From assembly GCF_000969605.1 (NCBI RefSeq), contig NZ_JZUE01000007.1:1-64000 (forward strand): DNA of 64,000 nucleotides. The letters run 5' to 3'. Below the pieces are notes generated by a model. That model was not told the DNA's origin and ran no database searches. It was given only the letters and a program-made list of their open reading frames with translations. Made by a program: the position numbers and the translations under genes. Positions 33,345 through 41,728 of the stretch are shown here, in pieces (position 1 is the stretch's first letter; every line of letters starts with the position of its first letter). The stretch comes from Aquincola tertiaricarbonis. GTDB lineage: Bacteria > Pseudomonadota > Gammaproteobacteria > Burkholderiales > Burkholderiaceae_C.

Positions 33345-33463
33345 GGGCCGGCGATTGTAGGGAGGCGGCCCGGCCCTTGTGATTCTGGGGATGGGCTGGT
33401 TTTGTCCCGATCAACAAGCGCGCGAGGCGGTGCTAGCGTGGGCGCAACAGCCCGAAGCCCGCC

Positions 33464-34135
33464 ATGCAGTCCCACACCAAGAAACCGAGGCGCACTGCCG
33501 AGCGCATCCTGGATGCGGCACTCGAACTGCTCAACCGCTTCGGCGAGCCCAACGTCAGCACCACGCTGATCGCGGCGGAACTGGGCATCAGCCCGGGCAA
33601 CCTGTACTACCACTACCCCGCCAAGGAAACGCTGATCAACGCTTTGTACGAGCGCTACGAGCTGGCGATGGCCGAACGCCTGGCGGAGGCTGGCAGCGTG
33701 CATTCGTTGGACACCGCCTGGCAGTTCTTCCACGCGCTGTTCGGCGTGGCGTGGGAGTACCGCTTCCTGTACCGCGACCTGAACGACCTGCTGTCGAAGA
33801 ACCGCATGGTCGAGGCCCGCTTCCAGGCGGTGCTGGAGCGCAAGGCCCGCGCGGTGGAAACCGCACTGGAAGGCCTGGTGCACAACCAGTGCATGACCAT
33901 CGGCCGCGAGGAGGCGGCGCCGCTGGCCCAATGCCTGGTGGTCATGGTGAGCTACTGGCTGAACCACGAATACGCGCGCGACCCGCGCCGTGCGCTGGAG
34001 CCGGAGCAGGCCGAGGCCACGCTGGCGCGGGCGGTCTACCATGTGCTGAGCCTGCTGCATCCCTACCTGGGCGCGGCGGCGCGCCAGCAGCTGCTGGCCC
34101 GGGCCACCGTCCGGCCCACAGCGGACCTGCATTGA
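33464..34135 (+). CDS. TetR-family transcriptional regulator
   Basis: A 223-residue regulator with an N-terminal helix-turn-helix (ERILDAALELLNRFG, then STTLIAAELGISPGNLYYHY) and a C-terminal domain that resembles TetR_C_33. It is divergent from the ABC exporter, with 119 bases between the starts, and is followed 15 bases later by a TPR-like gene. The target is unknown; the divergent exporter operon is the simplest guess. Confidence 0.9.
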   Translation: MQSHTKKPRRTAERILDAALELLNRFGEPNVSTTLIAAELGISPGNLYYHYPAKETLINALYERYELAMAERLAEAGSVHSLDTAWQFFHALFGVAWEYRFLYRDLNDLLSKNRMVEARFQAVLERKARAVETALEGLVHNQCMTIGREEAAPLAQCLVVMVSYWLNHEYARDPRRALEPEQAEATLARAVYHVLSLLHPYLGAAARQQLLARATVRPTADLH

Positions 34136-34150
34136 CGAGAGAAGTACGCC

Positions 34151-34918
34151 ATGGGCCAGTGGACCGGCTATCCCCATCCCCTGTTTGCATTCGACCTGGA
34201 CACGCTGCGCGCGCAGTGGCTGCGCCTGCACCAGGGCGACCAGGAGCCGCTGCCCGCCGACGAGGCGGTGCTGCAGGCCTGGGTCTGCTACCACGCCGGT
34301 GACTTCGAGCGCGCGCGCGACCTGGGCATGGCCGCGGGAGGGGCCGGCATCACCGCGGCCACCAAGGCGCAGATCGCCTACGCCAGCTACCTGGAGCCCA
34401 GCGAGACGGCGCGCATCGCGCTGTTTCTGCAGGCGGCCGAACGGGCCGAGGCCCTGACCGCACTGCAGCCGGCCAATGCCAATGCGCACTACCTGCTGGC
34501 CTCGGCCCTGGGCCGCTACAGCCAGAGCATCAGCGTGGCCAAGGCACTGGCCATGGGCATGGGCAGCAAGGTGCGCGCCAGCCTGGACACCGCGGTGCGC
34601 CTGCAGCCGGCGCATGGCGAGGCGCACATCGTGCTGGGCGCCTTCCATGCCGAGGTGATCGACAAGGTGGGCTCGCTGCTGGGCCGCACCCAGGGCGCCA
34701 GCGTGGAAGCCGGCCTGCGCCACTTCCGCCAGGCGCTGAAGCTGATGCCCGACAGCGCGCTGGCGCGGCTGGAATTCGCCAAGGGCCTGGTGATGCTGGA
34801 AGGCGAGAAGCGCCTGCCGGAGGCCGACCGGCTGTGCGCCGAGGCCGTGGCCTGCACGCCGGCCGACGCAGCCGAGCGGCTGCATGTGGACCGGGCGCGG
34901 GCCGAGCTGAACGACTGA
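34151..34918 (+). CDS. TPR-like protein of unknown function
   Basis: A 255-residue soluble protein with no signal peptide, made of helical repeats of TPR type (for example ANAHYLLASALGRY and GEAHIVLGAFHAEV). I do not recognise a named family. It follows the TetR gene closely and ends one base before the convergent enamidase gene. Confidence 0.7.
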   Translation: MGQWTGYPHPLFAFDLDTLRAQWLRLHQGDQEPLPADEAVLQAWVCYHAGDFERARDLGMAAGGAGITAATKAQIAYASYLEPSETARIALFLQAAERAEALTALQPANANAHYLLASALGRYSQSISVAKALAMGMGSKVRASLDTAVRLQPAHGEAHIVLGAFHAEVIDKVGSLLGRTQGASVEAGLRHFRQALKLMPDSALARLEFAKGLVMLEGEKRLPEADRLCAEAVACTPADAAERLHVDRARAELND

Positions 34919-34919
34919 A

Positions 34920-36107
34920 TCAGACCACCACGGGGATTTCCGTGGCCGGCGGCGTGTTGCGGCTGCGGCCGCAGCGCACCAGGCCGTCGATCATCACCAT
35001 GCCGATGCCGGGGATGTCACCCAGCTGCACGCTTTCCAGCAGCGTGCGGCCGGCGGTGTGCTGCGCACGGTCCATGAAGACGAAGTCGGCCGCGCGGCCG
35101 GGCTCCACCAGGCCGCAGTTGAGCTGGCGCATGCGGGCGGTGTTGCCGGTGGCGAAGCAGAACACCAGCTCGGCAGGGATGTTCGCCAGGCTGGACAGCA
35201 TCGACACCATGCGCAGGATGCCCAGCGGCTGCACGCCCGAACCGGCCGGGCCGTCGGTGCCCAGGATCACCCGATGCGGGCACTTGAGCTGCATCGCGGC
35301 CTGCGCGGCGGCGATGGCCACCCTCTCGTTGCCGTTGTGCACGATCTCGATGCCGCGGCTGCTTTTCTCGCACAGCTCGCACACATGGGCCTCCGGCAGC
35401 GCGGTGTGGCCGCCGTTGATGTGGCCGATGATGTCGGCGTCGGCCTCCAGCACCACGTCCTTGTCGATCAGGCCCGAGCCGGGAATCGACGGCCCGCCTG
35501 TGTGGATGGTGCTCTGGATGCCGTGCTTGCGCGCCCAGGCCACCATCTGCTGCGCCTCGTAGCCGGCTTTCACCGAGCCCAGGCCCACCTCGCCCAGCAG
35601 CTTCACGCCGGCGTCGGCCAGGTCCTTGAAGTCCTGCTCGGTCATGCCCTTTTCGATCACCGGCGCGCCGGCCAGCACCTTCACGCCGCCGGGGCGGAAG
35701 TTGTCGAAGGCTCGCTGCGCGGTGATGGCCAGCGCCTTCAGGCCCACGATGTCCTTCGGCCGCCCGGGCAGGTGCACCTCGCCGGCGGAGATCATGGTGG
35801 TGACGCCGCCGTGCATCGACGAATCGATCCAGCCCAGCTGGCCCTGGCGCGGCGTCCAGTCGCCGAACACCGGATGCACGTGGCTGTCGATCAGGCCCGG
35901 CGCCACGCAGGTGCCGCGGGCGTCGATCACGGTGGTCGCGCCCTCGGTGTTGCAGTCGGCGGCCTGGCCCACCGCGGTGATCAGGCCGTCGTCGATGACG
36001 ATGGTGTCGGCGTCGAGGATGGGTCGGTCCAGGTCGCCCGACAACAGCAGGCCGATGTTGCGGATGACGACCTTGCCCGACTGGGCGGATGCGGCGGCTT
36101 CGGCCAT
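34920..36107 (-). CDS. Enamidase-like amidohydrolase
   Basis: A 395-residue amidohydrolase-superfamily protein with the metal motif GLIDSHVHP (His76, His78) and a late ILGTDGPAGSG with the catalytic Asp. The arrangement and its company match enamidase of the Eubacterium barkeri nicotinate pathway, which opens 6-oxo-1,4,5,6-tetrahydronicotinate to 2-formylglutarate and ammonia. I call the substrate from the neighbouring 6-hydroxynicotinate reductase and NicAB genes; a different cyclic amide remains possible. It is the last gene of a minus-strand group with the TetR and ferredoxin-NADP reductase genes. Confidence 0.85.
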   Translation of the reverse strand: MAEAAASAQSGKVVIRNIGLLLSGDLDRPILDADTIVIDDGLITAVGQAADCNTEGATTVIDARGTCVAPGLIDSHVHPVFGDWTPRQGQLGWIDSSMHGGVTTMISAGEVHLPGRPKDIVGLKALAITAQRAFDNFRPGGVKVLAGAPVIEKGMTEQDFKDLADAGVKLLGEVGLGSVKAGYEAQQMVAWARKHGIQSTIHTGGPSIPGSGLIDKDVVLEADADIIGHINGGHTALPEAHVCELCEKSSRGIEIVHNGNERVAIAAAQAAMQLKCPHRVILGTDGPAGSGVQPLGILRMVSMLSSLANIPAELVFCFATGNTARMRQLNCGLVEPGRAADFVFMDRAQHTAGRTLLESVQLGDIPGIGMVMIDGLVRCGRSRNTPPATEIPVVV

Positions 36108-36152
36108 GCGACGTACTCCTTTGCGCGGTTGGCGGGTGGGCGGATGAAGGCG

Positions 36153-36857
36153 CTATGCGGGCGCGGCGGCCACGGTGCGCAGCACCGCGTCGATGACGAA
36201 CCGTTCCCAGTGCGCCAGCGCGTCGGCGTTGTCCAGCGGCTCGCCGAGGAAGGCCGACAGCGTGTAGCGGTTGGACAGGTAGAAGTACGACATGCCGGCG
36301 ATCATCAGGTACACGTCGCGCGCGGCGGTGTCGCTGCGGAACCGGCCCTGCTGCGCACCGCTGGCCAGGATGCCGGCGATCAGGTCCACCGCAGGCGACG
36401 AGTACTCGCGCGCCCGCAGGCTCTTGCCGATGTGCTTGCCGCGGTGCAGGTTCTCGGTGTTGAGCAGCGTGATGAAGTCCGGGTTCTTCAGGTAGTAGGT
36501 CCACATGAAGCGGATCACCGCCGTGAGCGCCTCCACCGGCTTGGCCACGTCGATCGACAACTCGGCCTCGGCGTCGTTGAAGCGGCGATAGCACTCCTCC
36601 AGCACGGCCACGAACAGGCCTTCCTTGCTGCCGAAGTAGTAGTAGATCATCCGGTCGTAGGACTTCGCGGCCTTGGAGATCTGGTCCACCTTGCCGCCGT
36701 CGTAGCCCTGCTTGGCGAACACCTTGGTGGCCGCCTTCAGGATGCTGTCGCGCGTGGCGCGGGCCGACAGCTCGCGCACGCCGGGCGGCCGCTCGGCGCC
36801 CGACGCGGTGCGGCGGGCGGGTGTGGCAGCGGGGCGGCGCAGGGTCTTGGTGGGCAC
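36153..36857 (-). CDS. TetR-family regulator of the nicotinate cluster
   Basis: A 234-residue TetR protein with a basic, Pro-rich N-terminal extension (about 35 residues), then the helix-turn-helix (SILKAATKVFAKQGYDGGKVDQISKAA) given here by its flanking residues 38-65, and a TetR_C_6-like ligand domain. It lies inside the cluster between enamidase and the reductase gene. In Pseudomonas putida the TetR repressor NicS controls nicAB, so the same type of control by nicotinate or 6-hydroxynicotinate is plausible. The palindrome at 37774-37793 is the best operator candidate. Confidence 0.88.
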   Translation of the reverse strand: MPTKTLRRPAATPARRTASGAERPPGVRELSARATRDSILKAATKVFAKQGYDGGKVDQISKAAKSYDRMIYYYFGSKEGLFVAVLEECYRRFNDAEAELSIDVAKPVEALTAVIRFMWTYYLKNPDFITLLNTENLHRGKHIGKSLRAREYSSPAVDLIAGILASGAQQGRFRSDTAARDVYLMIAGMSYFYLSNRYTLSAFLGEPLDNADALAHWERFVIDAVLRTVAAAPA

Positions 36858-36887
36858 GCGGGAAGGCTCGGCTGGGCTGTCAGCGGA

Positions 36888-37661
36888 TCACTGCTCGGCG
36901 AAGGCCCGCTCGATCACGAAGTCGCCCGGCGTGGTGGTGTTGCCTTCCTTGAACTTGCGCTCCTCCAGCAGGTGCTTCAGGTCGCGCAGCATGGCCGGGC
37001 TGCCGCAGATCATCACGCGGTCTTCCGCGGGGTCGATGTTGGGCACGCCCAGGTCCTGGAACAGCTTGCCGCTGACCATCAGGTCGGTCACGCGGCCCAT
37101 GTTCCTGTAGCTCTCGCGGGTGACGGTGGGGTAGTACAGCAGCTGCTGGCTGATCATCTCGCCCAGGAACTCGTGCTTGGGCAGGTGGTCGGCCACCAGG
37201 TCGTGGTAGGCCAGCTCGTCCTTCTGGCGCACGCCGTGGATCAGCACCACCTGCTCGAACTTCTCGTAGGTGGCGGGGTCGCGGATGATGCTCATGAACG
37301 GCGCCAGGCCGGTGCCGGTGCCCACCAGGTACAGGCGCTTGCCGGGCAGCAGGTAGTCGATCAGCAGCGTGCCGGTGGGCTTCTTGCCCACGATCACGGT
37401 GTCGCCCACCTGGATGTGCTGCAGCTTGCTGGTCAGCGGGCCGTCGGGCACCTTGATGCTCAGGAACTCGAGGTGCTCCTCGTAGTTCGGGCTGACGATG
37501 CTGTAGGCACGCAGCAGCGGCTTGCCGTTGACGCGCAGGCCGATCATCGTGAAGTGGCCGTTGGAGAACCGCAGGCCCGCGTCGCGGGTGGTGGTGAAGG
37601 TGAAGAGGCGATCGGTCCAGTGGTGGACGCTCAGCACCTTTTCTTCGTGGAAAGCGCTCAT
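36888..37661 (-). CDS. fpr: Ferredoxin--NADP reductase
   Basis: A 257-residue bacterial FprA-type flavoprotein. The FAD motif is RAYSIVSP, and the NADP domain holds VGTGTGLAPFMSII and CGSPAMLRDL. The ATG at 37661 follows AGGA at good spacing. It lies divergent to the 6-hydroxynicotinate reductase gene; that enzyme uses reduced ferredoxin in E. barkeri, so this protein probably supplies its electrons from NADPH. That role is inference from context. Confidence 0.94.
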   Translation of the reverse strand: MSAFHEEKVLSVHHWTDRLFTFTTTRDAGLRFSNGHFTMIGLRVNGKPLLRAYSIVSPNYEEHLEFLSIKVPDGPLTSKLQHIQVGDTVIVGKKPTGTLLIDYLLPGKRLYLVGTGTGLAPFMSIIRDPATYEKFEQVVLIHGVRQKDELAYHDLVADHLPKHEFLGEMISQQLLYYPTVTRESYRNMGRVTDLMVSGKLFQDLGVPNIDPAEDRVMICGSPAMLRDLKHLLEERKFKEGNTTTPGDFVIERAFAEQ

Positions 37662-37773
37662 GAAGAGTTCCTGCTGCGAAGTGGATTCGGTTGGATGGAA
37701 GAAAGGCGGCGGCTGACCGGGATTTTGCCCTGCGGCGGTGCGTGCTTCGCCCGATTGCACCAACTCGGCTCCC

Positions 37774-37793
37774 GATGTAGCCTGCGCTACATC
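37774..37793. promoter_or_regulatory. 20-bp palindromic operator candidate (GATGTAG-N6-CTACATC)
   Basis: A perfect inverted repeat with 7-bp arms and a 6-base centre in the divergent region between fpr and the 6-hydroxynicotinate reductase gene. An extra half-site CTACATA follows at 37806-37812. A near copy with the same layout lies at 51390-51409. Size and symmetry fit a TetR-family operator; the adjacent tetR gene is the natural candidate. Confidence 0.55.
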
Positions 37794-37916
37794 CTTGTTA
37801 AGTGAATGCTACATACACGGATGGTGCGCCGCAAGAAGAACATGCTGGCGCGCGTCTTGCACCCGGGGCTGCCGCCACACCACGATGAACCTGCGCACTT
37901 CCCACGTGAGCGTCCG

Positions 37917-39506
37917 ATGAACGAACACACCAAGACCGACGGCCTGCCCGGCCTCGACCTGCCTGCGGTGCCGCAGGTGCTGGAGCGTGCGCGGCCGCGC
38001 AACGAGCGCATGGCTAGCGGCAAGATCGAATGCAACGCCTGCCCGGTGCTGTGCCAGATCTCGCCCGGCAAGACGGGCGCGTGCGACCGCTATGCCAACA
38101 CCGAGGGCGTGCTGGTGCGGGTTGACCCGGTGCTGTTCCTGCGACGCGGCGCGGTGGAAGCGCGCGCCGCCGGCGAACCGCTGCCGCTGCTGCCGCTGGA
38201 CGGCAGCGCGCCGGCCGAGCAAGCGGCCAGCGGCGACGACTTCTTCGTCACCGGCGTGGGTTCGTCCACCACCTACCCCGACTACAAGCCCGCGCCCTTC
38301 ATCGTGGCCAGCCAGGCGCGCGGCGTGGACATGGTGACGGTGGTCACCGAGGGCATCTTCAGCTACTGCAGCTTCAAGGTGAAGATCGACACCGACCGCT
38401 GGCTGGGCCCCGAGCAGGCCAACATCCGCTGCAAGGGCGAGGTGGTGGGCCACGTCACCACGGCCGAATACGGCTCGCAGATGCTGTCGCTGGGCGGCGT
38501 GCACCACCTCACCGGCGGCAGCAAGAAGGAGGGCCGCGTCACGGTGGAGGTGATGCAGGCGCTGGGCAACAAGCAGCCGGTGGACCTGAGCATCGACGGC
38601 GGCTCGCAGATCACCATCCAGGCCGGCCGGGCGCCCATCGTCAACGGCGTGGAGGAGCAGCGCATGCGCGTGGGCTGCGGCTCGGCCACCATCGGCATCT
38701 TTGCCAAGCAGTTCTGGGGGCAGTGCGACGAAGTGGTGGTGGTGGACGACCACATCACCGGCGTGCTCACCGAGCACCAGGCCGGCAAGTGCCTGGACAT
38801 GAAGCCCTCGGGCCTGAAGATCCGCGGCCGCAAGTCCACGCCGGGGCGCTACTTCCAGGTGGCCAATCCTGGCACCGGCTGGGGCGGCACCGACATCGCC
38901 GAGCCGCTGTCCATCATCGAGGGCTGGGACGCGGCCGTCGCCTGGCCGGGCCTGCGCTTGTTGATGACGTCAACCACCGGCGAGCATGCTGCCTGGTTCG
39001 TGCTGGACGAGCAGCTGGTGCCGCAGCCCGCGCCCATGCCCGCCGAGGTGCAGCGCGTGGTCGAGCGCATCGGCGAGAACTGCGAACCCTCGATGACCTC
39101 GGTGATGTTCCTCGGCGGTGCCGGCGGCAGCCTGCGTGCCGGCGTGACGGAGAACCCGGTGCTGCTCACCCGCGCCATCAAGAACGCGCTGGTCAACGTG
39201 ACCTGCGGCGGCGCGCCGGCCTATGTGTGGGCGGGCGGCGGCATCACGGTGATGGTGGACGTGATGCGCATGCCGGACAACAGCTTCGGCACCGTGCCCA
39301 CGCCGGCCATCGTCGCGCCCATCGAGTTCAGCATGACGATGGACGACTACCAGCGGCTGGGCGGCCACATGGAGCCGGTGCGCAGCCTCGGCCAGGCGCT
39401 GCGGCAAGGTGCCTGGCACCATGACGGCGCACCCACCCGGCGTGCCGACGTACCGGCGCTGCAGGCCAACGGCTGGCCGCTGGGCACGCCGCCGCTGCTG
39501 GGCTGA
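37917..39506 (+). CDS. 6-hydroxynicotinate reductase
   Basis: Reduces 6-hydroxynicotinate to 6-oxo-1,4,5,6-tetrahydronicotinate with ferredoxin electrons in E. barkeri. I recognise the family by length (529 residues), by its N-terminal Fe-S motif with Cys39, Cys42, Cys46 and Cys56, and by the enamidase and NicAB genes around it. ATG 37917 is preferred: the frame is open back to 37806, but that stretch overlaps the half-site region and reads as basic, unlikely protein. UPF0280 follows after 6 bases. The Fe-S protein would be oxygen-sensitive, which is notable beside a cytochrome-linked hydroxylase. Confidence 0.85.
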   Translation: MNEHTKTDGLPGLDLPAVPQVLERARPRNERMASGKIECNACPVLCQISPGKTGACDRYANTEGVLVRVDPVLFLRRGAVEARAAGEPLPLLPLDGSAPAEQAASGDDFFVTGVGSSTTYPDYKPAPFIVASQARGVDMVTVVTEGIFSYCSFKVKIDTDRWLGPEQANIRCKGEVVGHVTTAEYGSQMLSLGGVHHLTGGSKKEGRVTVEVMQALGNKQPVDLSIDGGSQITIQAGRAPIVNGVEEQRMRVGCGSATIGIFAKQFWGQCDEVVVVDDHITGVLTEHQAGKCLDMKPSGLKIRGRKSTPGRYFQVANPGTGWGGTDIAEPLSIIEGWDAAVAWPGLRLLMTSTTGEHAAWFVLDEQLVPQPAPMPAEVQRVVERIGENCEPSMTSVMFLGGAGGSLRAGVTENPVLLTRAIKNALVNVTCGGAPAYVWAGGGITVMVDVMRMPDNSFGTVPTPAIVAPIEFSMTMDDYQRLGGHMEPVRSLGQALRQGAWHHDGAPTRRADVPALQANGWPLGTPPLLG

Positions 39507-39512
39507 GCACGC

Positions 39513-40418
39513 ATGATGGAAGCACAGCGCCATGCCCTGCACGACGGCCGACGGCATTTCCAGCATGGGCCCATCGACCTGCTGATCAGTGCGGAAGGCG
39601 ATGCCCCCGCCGTCAACGCGGCACACGAGGCCGCGTGGCGCCGCTTCAGTGGCGTGCTGGCCGAGCTGGTGGCCGAGCTGCCGCTGCTGCGCCGGCTGGT
39701 GCGCGCCGAGCCCTGCCCCATGAGCGGGCCGATCGCCCAGCGCATGTGGCGGGCCTGCGCTCCGCTCGGCACCGCCTTCATCACCCCCATGGCCGCCGTG
39801 GCCGGCTCGGTGGCGCAGGAGCTCATCGGCTTCTACCAACGGCCCGGCATCCGCCGCGCCTGGATCAACAACGGTGGCGACATCGCGCTGCACCTGGCGC
39901 CCGGCACCAGCGTGCGCGTGGGCCTGCTGGCCGACATCGCCGGCTTCGATCCGCACCAGGCCGGCGGCCTGCTGGACACCGACGCGCAGTTCACCGTGCG
40001 CGCCGAGATGCCGGTGCGCGGCGTGGCCACCAGCGGCTGGCGCGGCCGCAGCTTCTCGCTGGGCATCGCCGACAGCGTGACGGTGCTGGCCCGCACCGCG
40101 GCCCAGGCCGATGCGGCTGCGACCGTCATCGCCAATGCCGTGGACGTGGTGCATCCGGGCATCCTGCGCCGCCCAGCCTGCGAGCTGAAGGACGACAGCG
40201 ACCTGGGCGGCATCGCCGTCACCGTGGACGTGCCGCCACTGCCGCCGGCCCTGGTGGAACAGGCGCTGCAGGCAGGTGTCGAACGGGCCCGTGCGCTGCA
40301 GGCGCAGGGGCTGGTACAGGCCGCCGTGCTGGCCTGCCAGGGGCGTTTTGCATGCGTGGACAATCCCGTAGCCGGCCGGCTGCTGGAAGCACCGTCCATT
40401 GGTTCAGTACTTGCTTAA
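39513..40418 (+). CDS. UPF0280 family, ApbE-like protein
   Basis: A 301-residue protein of UPF0280. Two segments resemble the flavin-binding parts of ApbE flavin transferases: NNGGDI at 119-124 and ATSG at 172-175. Its function is not established. It starts 6 bases after the 6-hydroxynicotinate reductase gene, so it is probably co-translated and may help assemble or flavinylate that flavoprotein. That is a hypothesis. Confidence 0.85.
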   Translation: MMEAQRHALHDGRRHFQHGPIDLLISAEGDAPAVNAAHEAAWRRFSGVLAELVAELPLLRRLVRAEPCPMSGPIAQRMWRACAPLGTAFITPMAAVAGSVAQELIGFYQRPGIRRAWINNGGDIALHLAPGTSVRVGLLADIAGFDPHQAGGLLDTDAQFTVRAEMPVRGVATSGWRGRSFSLGIADSVTVLARTAAQADAAATVIANAVDVVHPGILRRPACELKDDSDLGGIAVTVDVPPLPPALVEQALQAGVERARALQAQGLVQAAVLACQGRFACVDNPVAGRLLEAPSIGSVLA

Positions 40419-40440
40419 TGAAACGGTGATGGAAGCTGCG

Positions 40441-41082
40441 ATGATTGAGATCCGACGCGTCTTCACGCAGGTGGAAGACATCCACCACGAGTTCGGGCCG
40501 GTGGCCGCGCAGCCACTGCGGCGGGGCGCCATCGGCGTGGTGCTCACCAACCCGTTCGCCGGCCGCTACGTGGCCGACATCCTGCCGATGATGGACGCGC
40601 TGCAGCCGCTGGGCATCCAGATGGCCGAGCAGCTGCGTGCCGCGATGGACGTGCCGGCCGAGCGCATCGAGGGTTATGGCAAGGGCGCCATCGTGGGCGC
40701 CGCCGGCGAGCTGGAGCACGGCGCGCTGTGGCACGTGCCGGGCGGCTATGCCATGCGCGAGCTGCTGGGCTGGAAGGGCGACCGCGCGGCCTATGCCGCC
40801 GGCAAGGGAGAGGACAAGTCCGGCCAGCCCGGCAACGCGCTGTCCATCGTGCCTTCCACCAAGAAGGTGGGCCCGCCCGGCGCCACGCTGGACGTGCCGC
40901 TGACCCACATCAACGCCAGCTACGTGCGCAGCCATTTCGACGCGCTGGAAGTGCGGGTGCCCGGCGCGCCGCTGCCCGACGAGCTGGTGTACATCCTGGC
41001 GATGAGCACCGGCCCGCGCGTGCATGCCCGGGTGGGCGGCCTGAAGGCAGCCGACATCGCGCAATGGAACGGCCTGCGCTGA
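40441..41082 (+). CDS. PF06684 (DUF1185, amino acid synthesis family) protein, copy 1
   Basis: A 213-residue protein of the DUF1185 family, starting MIEIRRVFTQVEDIHHEFG. Shared family segments are NPFAGRY, YGKGAIVGAAGELEH, VPSTKK and YVRSHFDALEVR. Reported structures of the family show a variant of the Bacillus chorismate mutase fold, but no activity is known to me. It has an insert of about 20 residues (about 112-131) absent from the second copy. An ATG at 40429 is also in frame; GGAAG before 40441 favours the later start. Confidence 0.88.
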   Translation: MIEIRRVFTQVEDIHHEFGPVAAQPLRRGAIGVVLTNPFAGRYVADILPMMDALQPLGIQMAEQLRAAMDVPAERIEGYGKGAIVGAAGELEHGALWHVPGGYAMRELLGWKGDRAAYAAGKGEDKSGQPGNALSIVPSTKKVGPPGATLDVPLTHINASYVRSHFDALEVRVPGAPLPDELVYILAMSTGPRVHARVGGLKAADIAQWNGLR

Positions 41083-41110
41083 AGCACGAAACCGACGAAG
41101 GACCCGACAC

Positions 41111-41695
41111 ATGACTGCCAAGATCCGCAAGATCGTCGTCCAGGTGGACGAGACCCGCATGGAGATGGGCCGCCCGGTGCAGCCGCCGGTGCGCAAGGCC
41201 CTGGCCATGGCCGTGATCGAGAACCCGTATGCCGGCCGCTATGCCGAGTCGCTGGACGAGCTGATCGCCATCGGCGAGGAGCTGGGCGGCCTGCTGGGCG
41301 GCAAGTGCGTGCAGGCCCTGGGCATCGCGCCCGGCCAGGCCCAGAGCTACGGCAAGGCCGCCATCGTGGGCGAGGCCGGCGAGCTGGAACATGCCGCGGC
41401 CATCCTGCACCCGAAGCTGGGCGCGCCGCTGCGTGCGGCCGTGGAAAAGGGCGCGGCGCTGGTGCCTTCCAGCAAGAAGCGCGGCGGCCTGGGCACCGCG
41501 ATCGACGTGCCGCTGGGCCACAAGGACGCCGCCTACGTTCGCAGCCATTTCGACGCGATGGAGGCCCGCATCGGCGATGCGCCGCGTGCCAACGAGATCG
41601 TCGTGTGCGTCGTTGTCACCGACAGCGGGCGCCCGCTGCCGCGCATCGGCGGCCTGCAGCATGCCGAGGTGCAGGGCACCGACGGCCTGCGCTGA
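41111..41695 (+). CDS. PF06684 (DUF1185) protein, copy 2
   Basis: A 194-residue paralogue of the preceding gene, sharing NPYAGRY, YGKAAIVGEAGELEH, VPSSKK, DVPLGHKDAAYVRSHFDA and the C-terminal RIGGL. AAGGA lies eight bases before the ATG. Two different copies side by side suggest a heteromer or two related reactions. No function is known; the setting points to a step after or beside nicotinate ring opening. Confidence 0.88.
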   Translation: MTAKIRKIVVQVDETRMEMGRPVQPPVRKALAMAVIENPYAGRYAESLDELIAIGEELGGLLGGKCVQALGIAPGQAQSYGKAAIVGEAGELEHAAAILHPKLGAPLRAAVEKGAALVPSSKKRGGLGTAIDVPLGHKDAAYVRSHFDAMEARIGDAPRANEIVVCVVVTDSGRPLPRIGGLQHAEVQGTDGLR

Positions 41696-41728
41696 ACCTC
41701 TACCGCATTCATCCCTGGAGCAATTCCG

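Noticed and set aside
34920-36107. Dihydroorotase or imidazolonepropionase as the identity of the amidohydrolase
   Set aside because: Metal motif alone would allow these, but length, HVHP pattern and the adjacent reductase, NicAB and regulator genes fit enamidase better.
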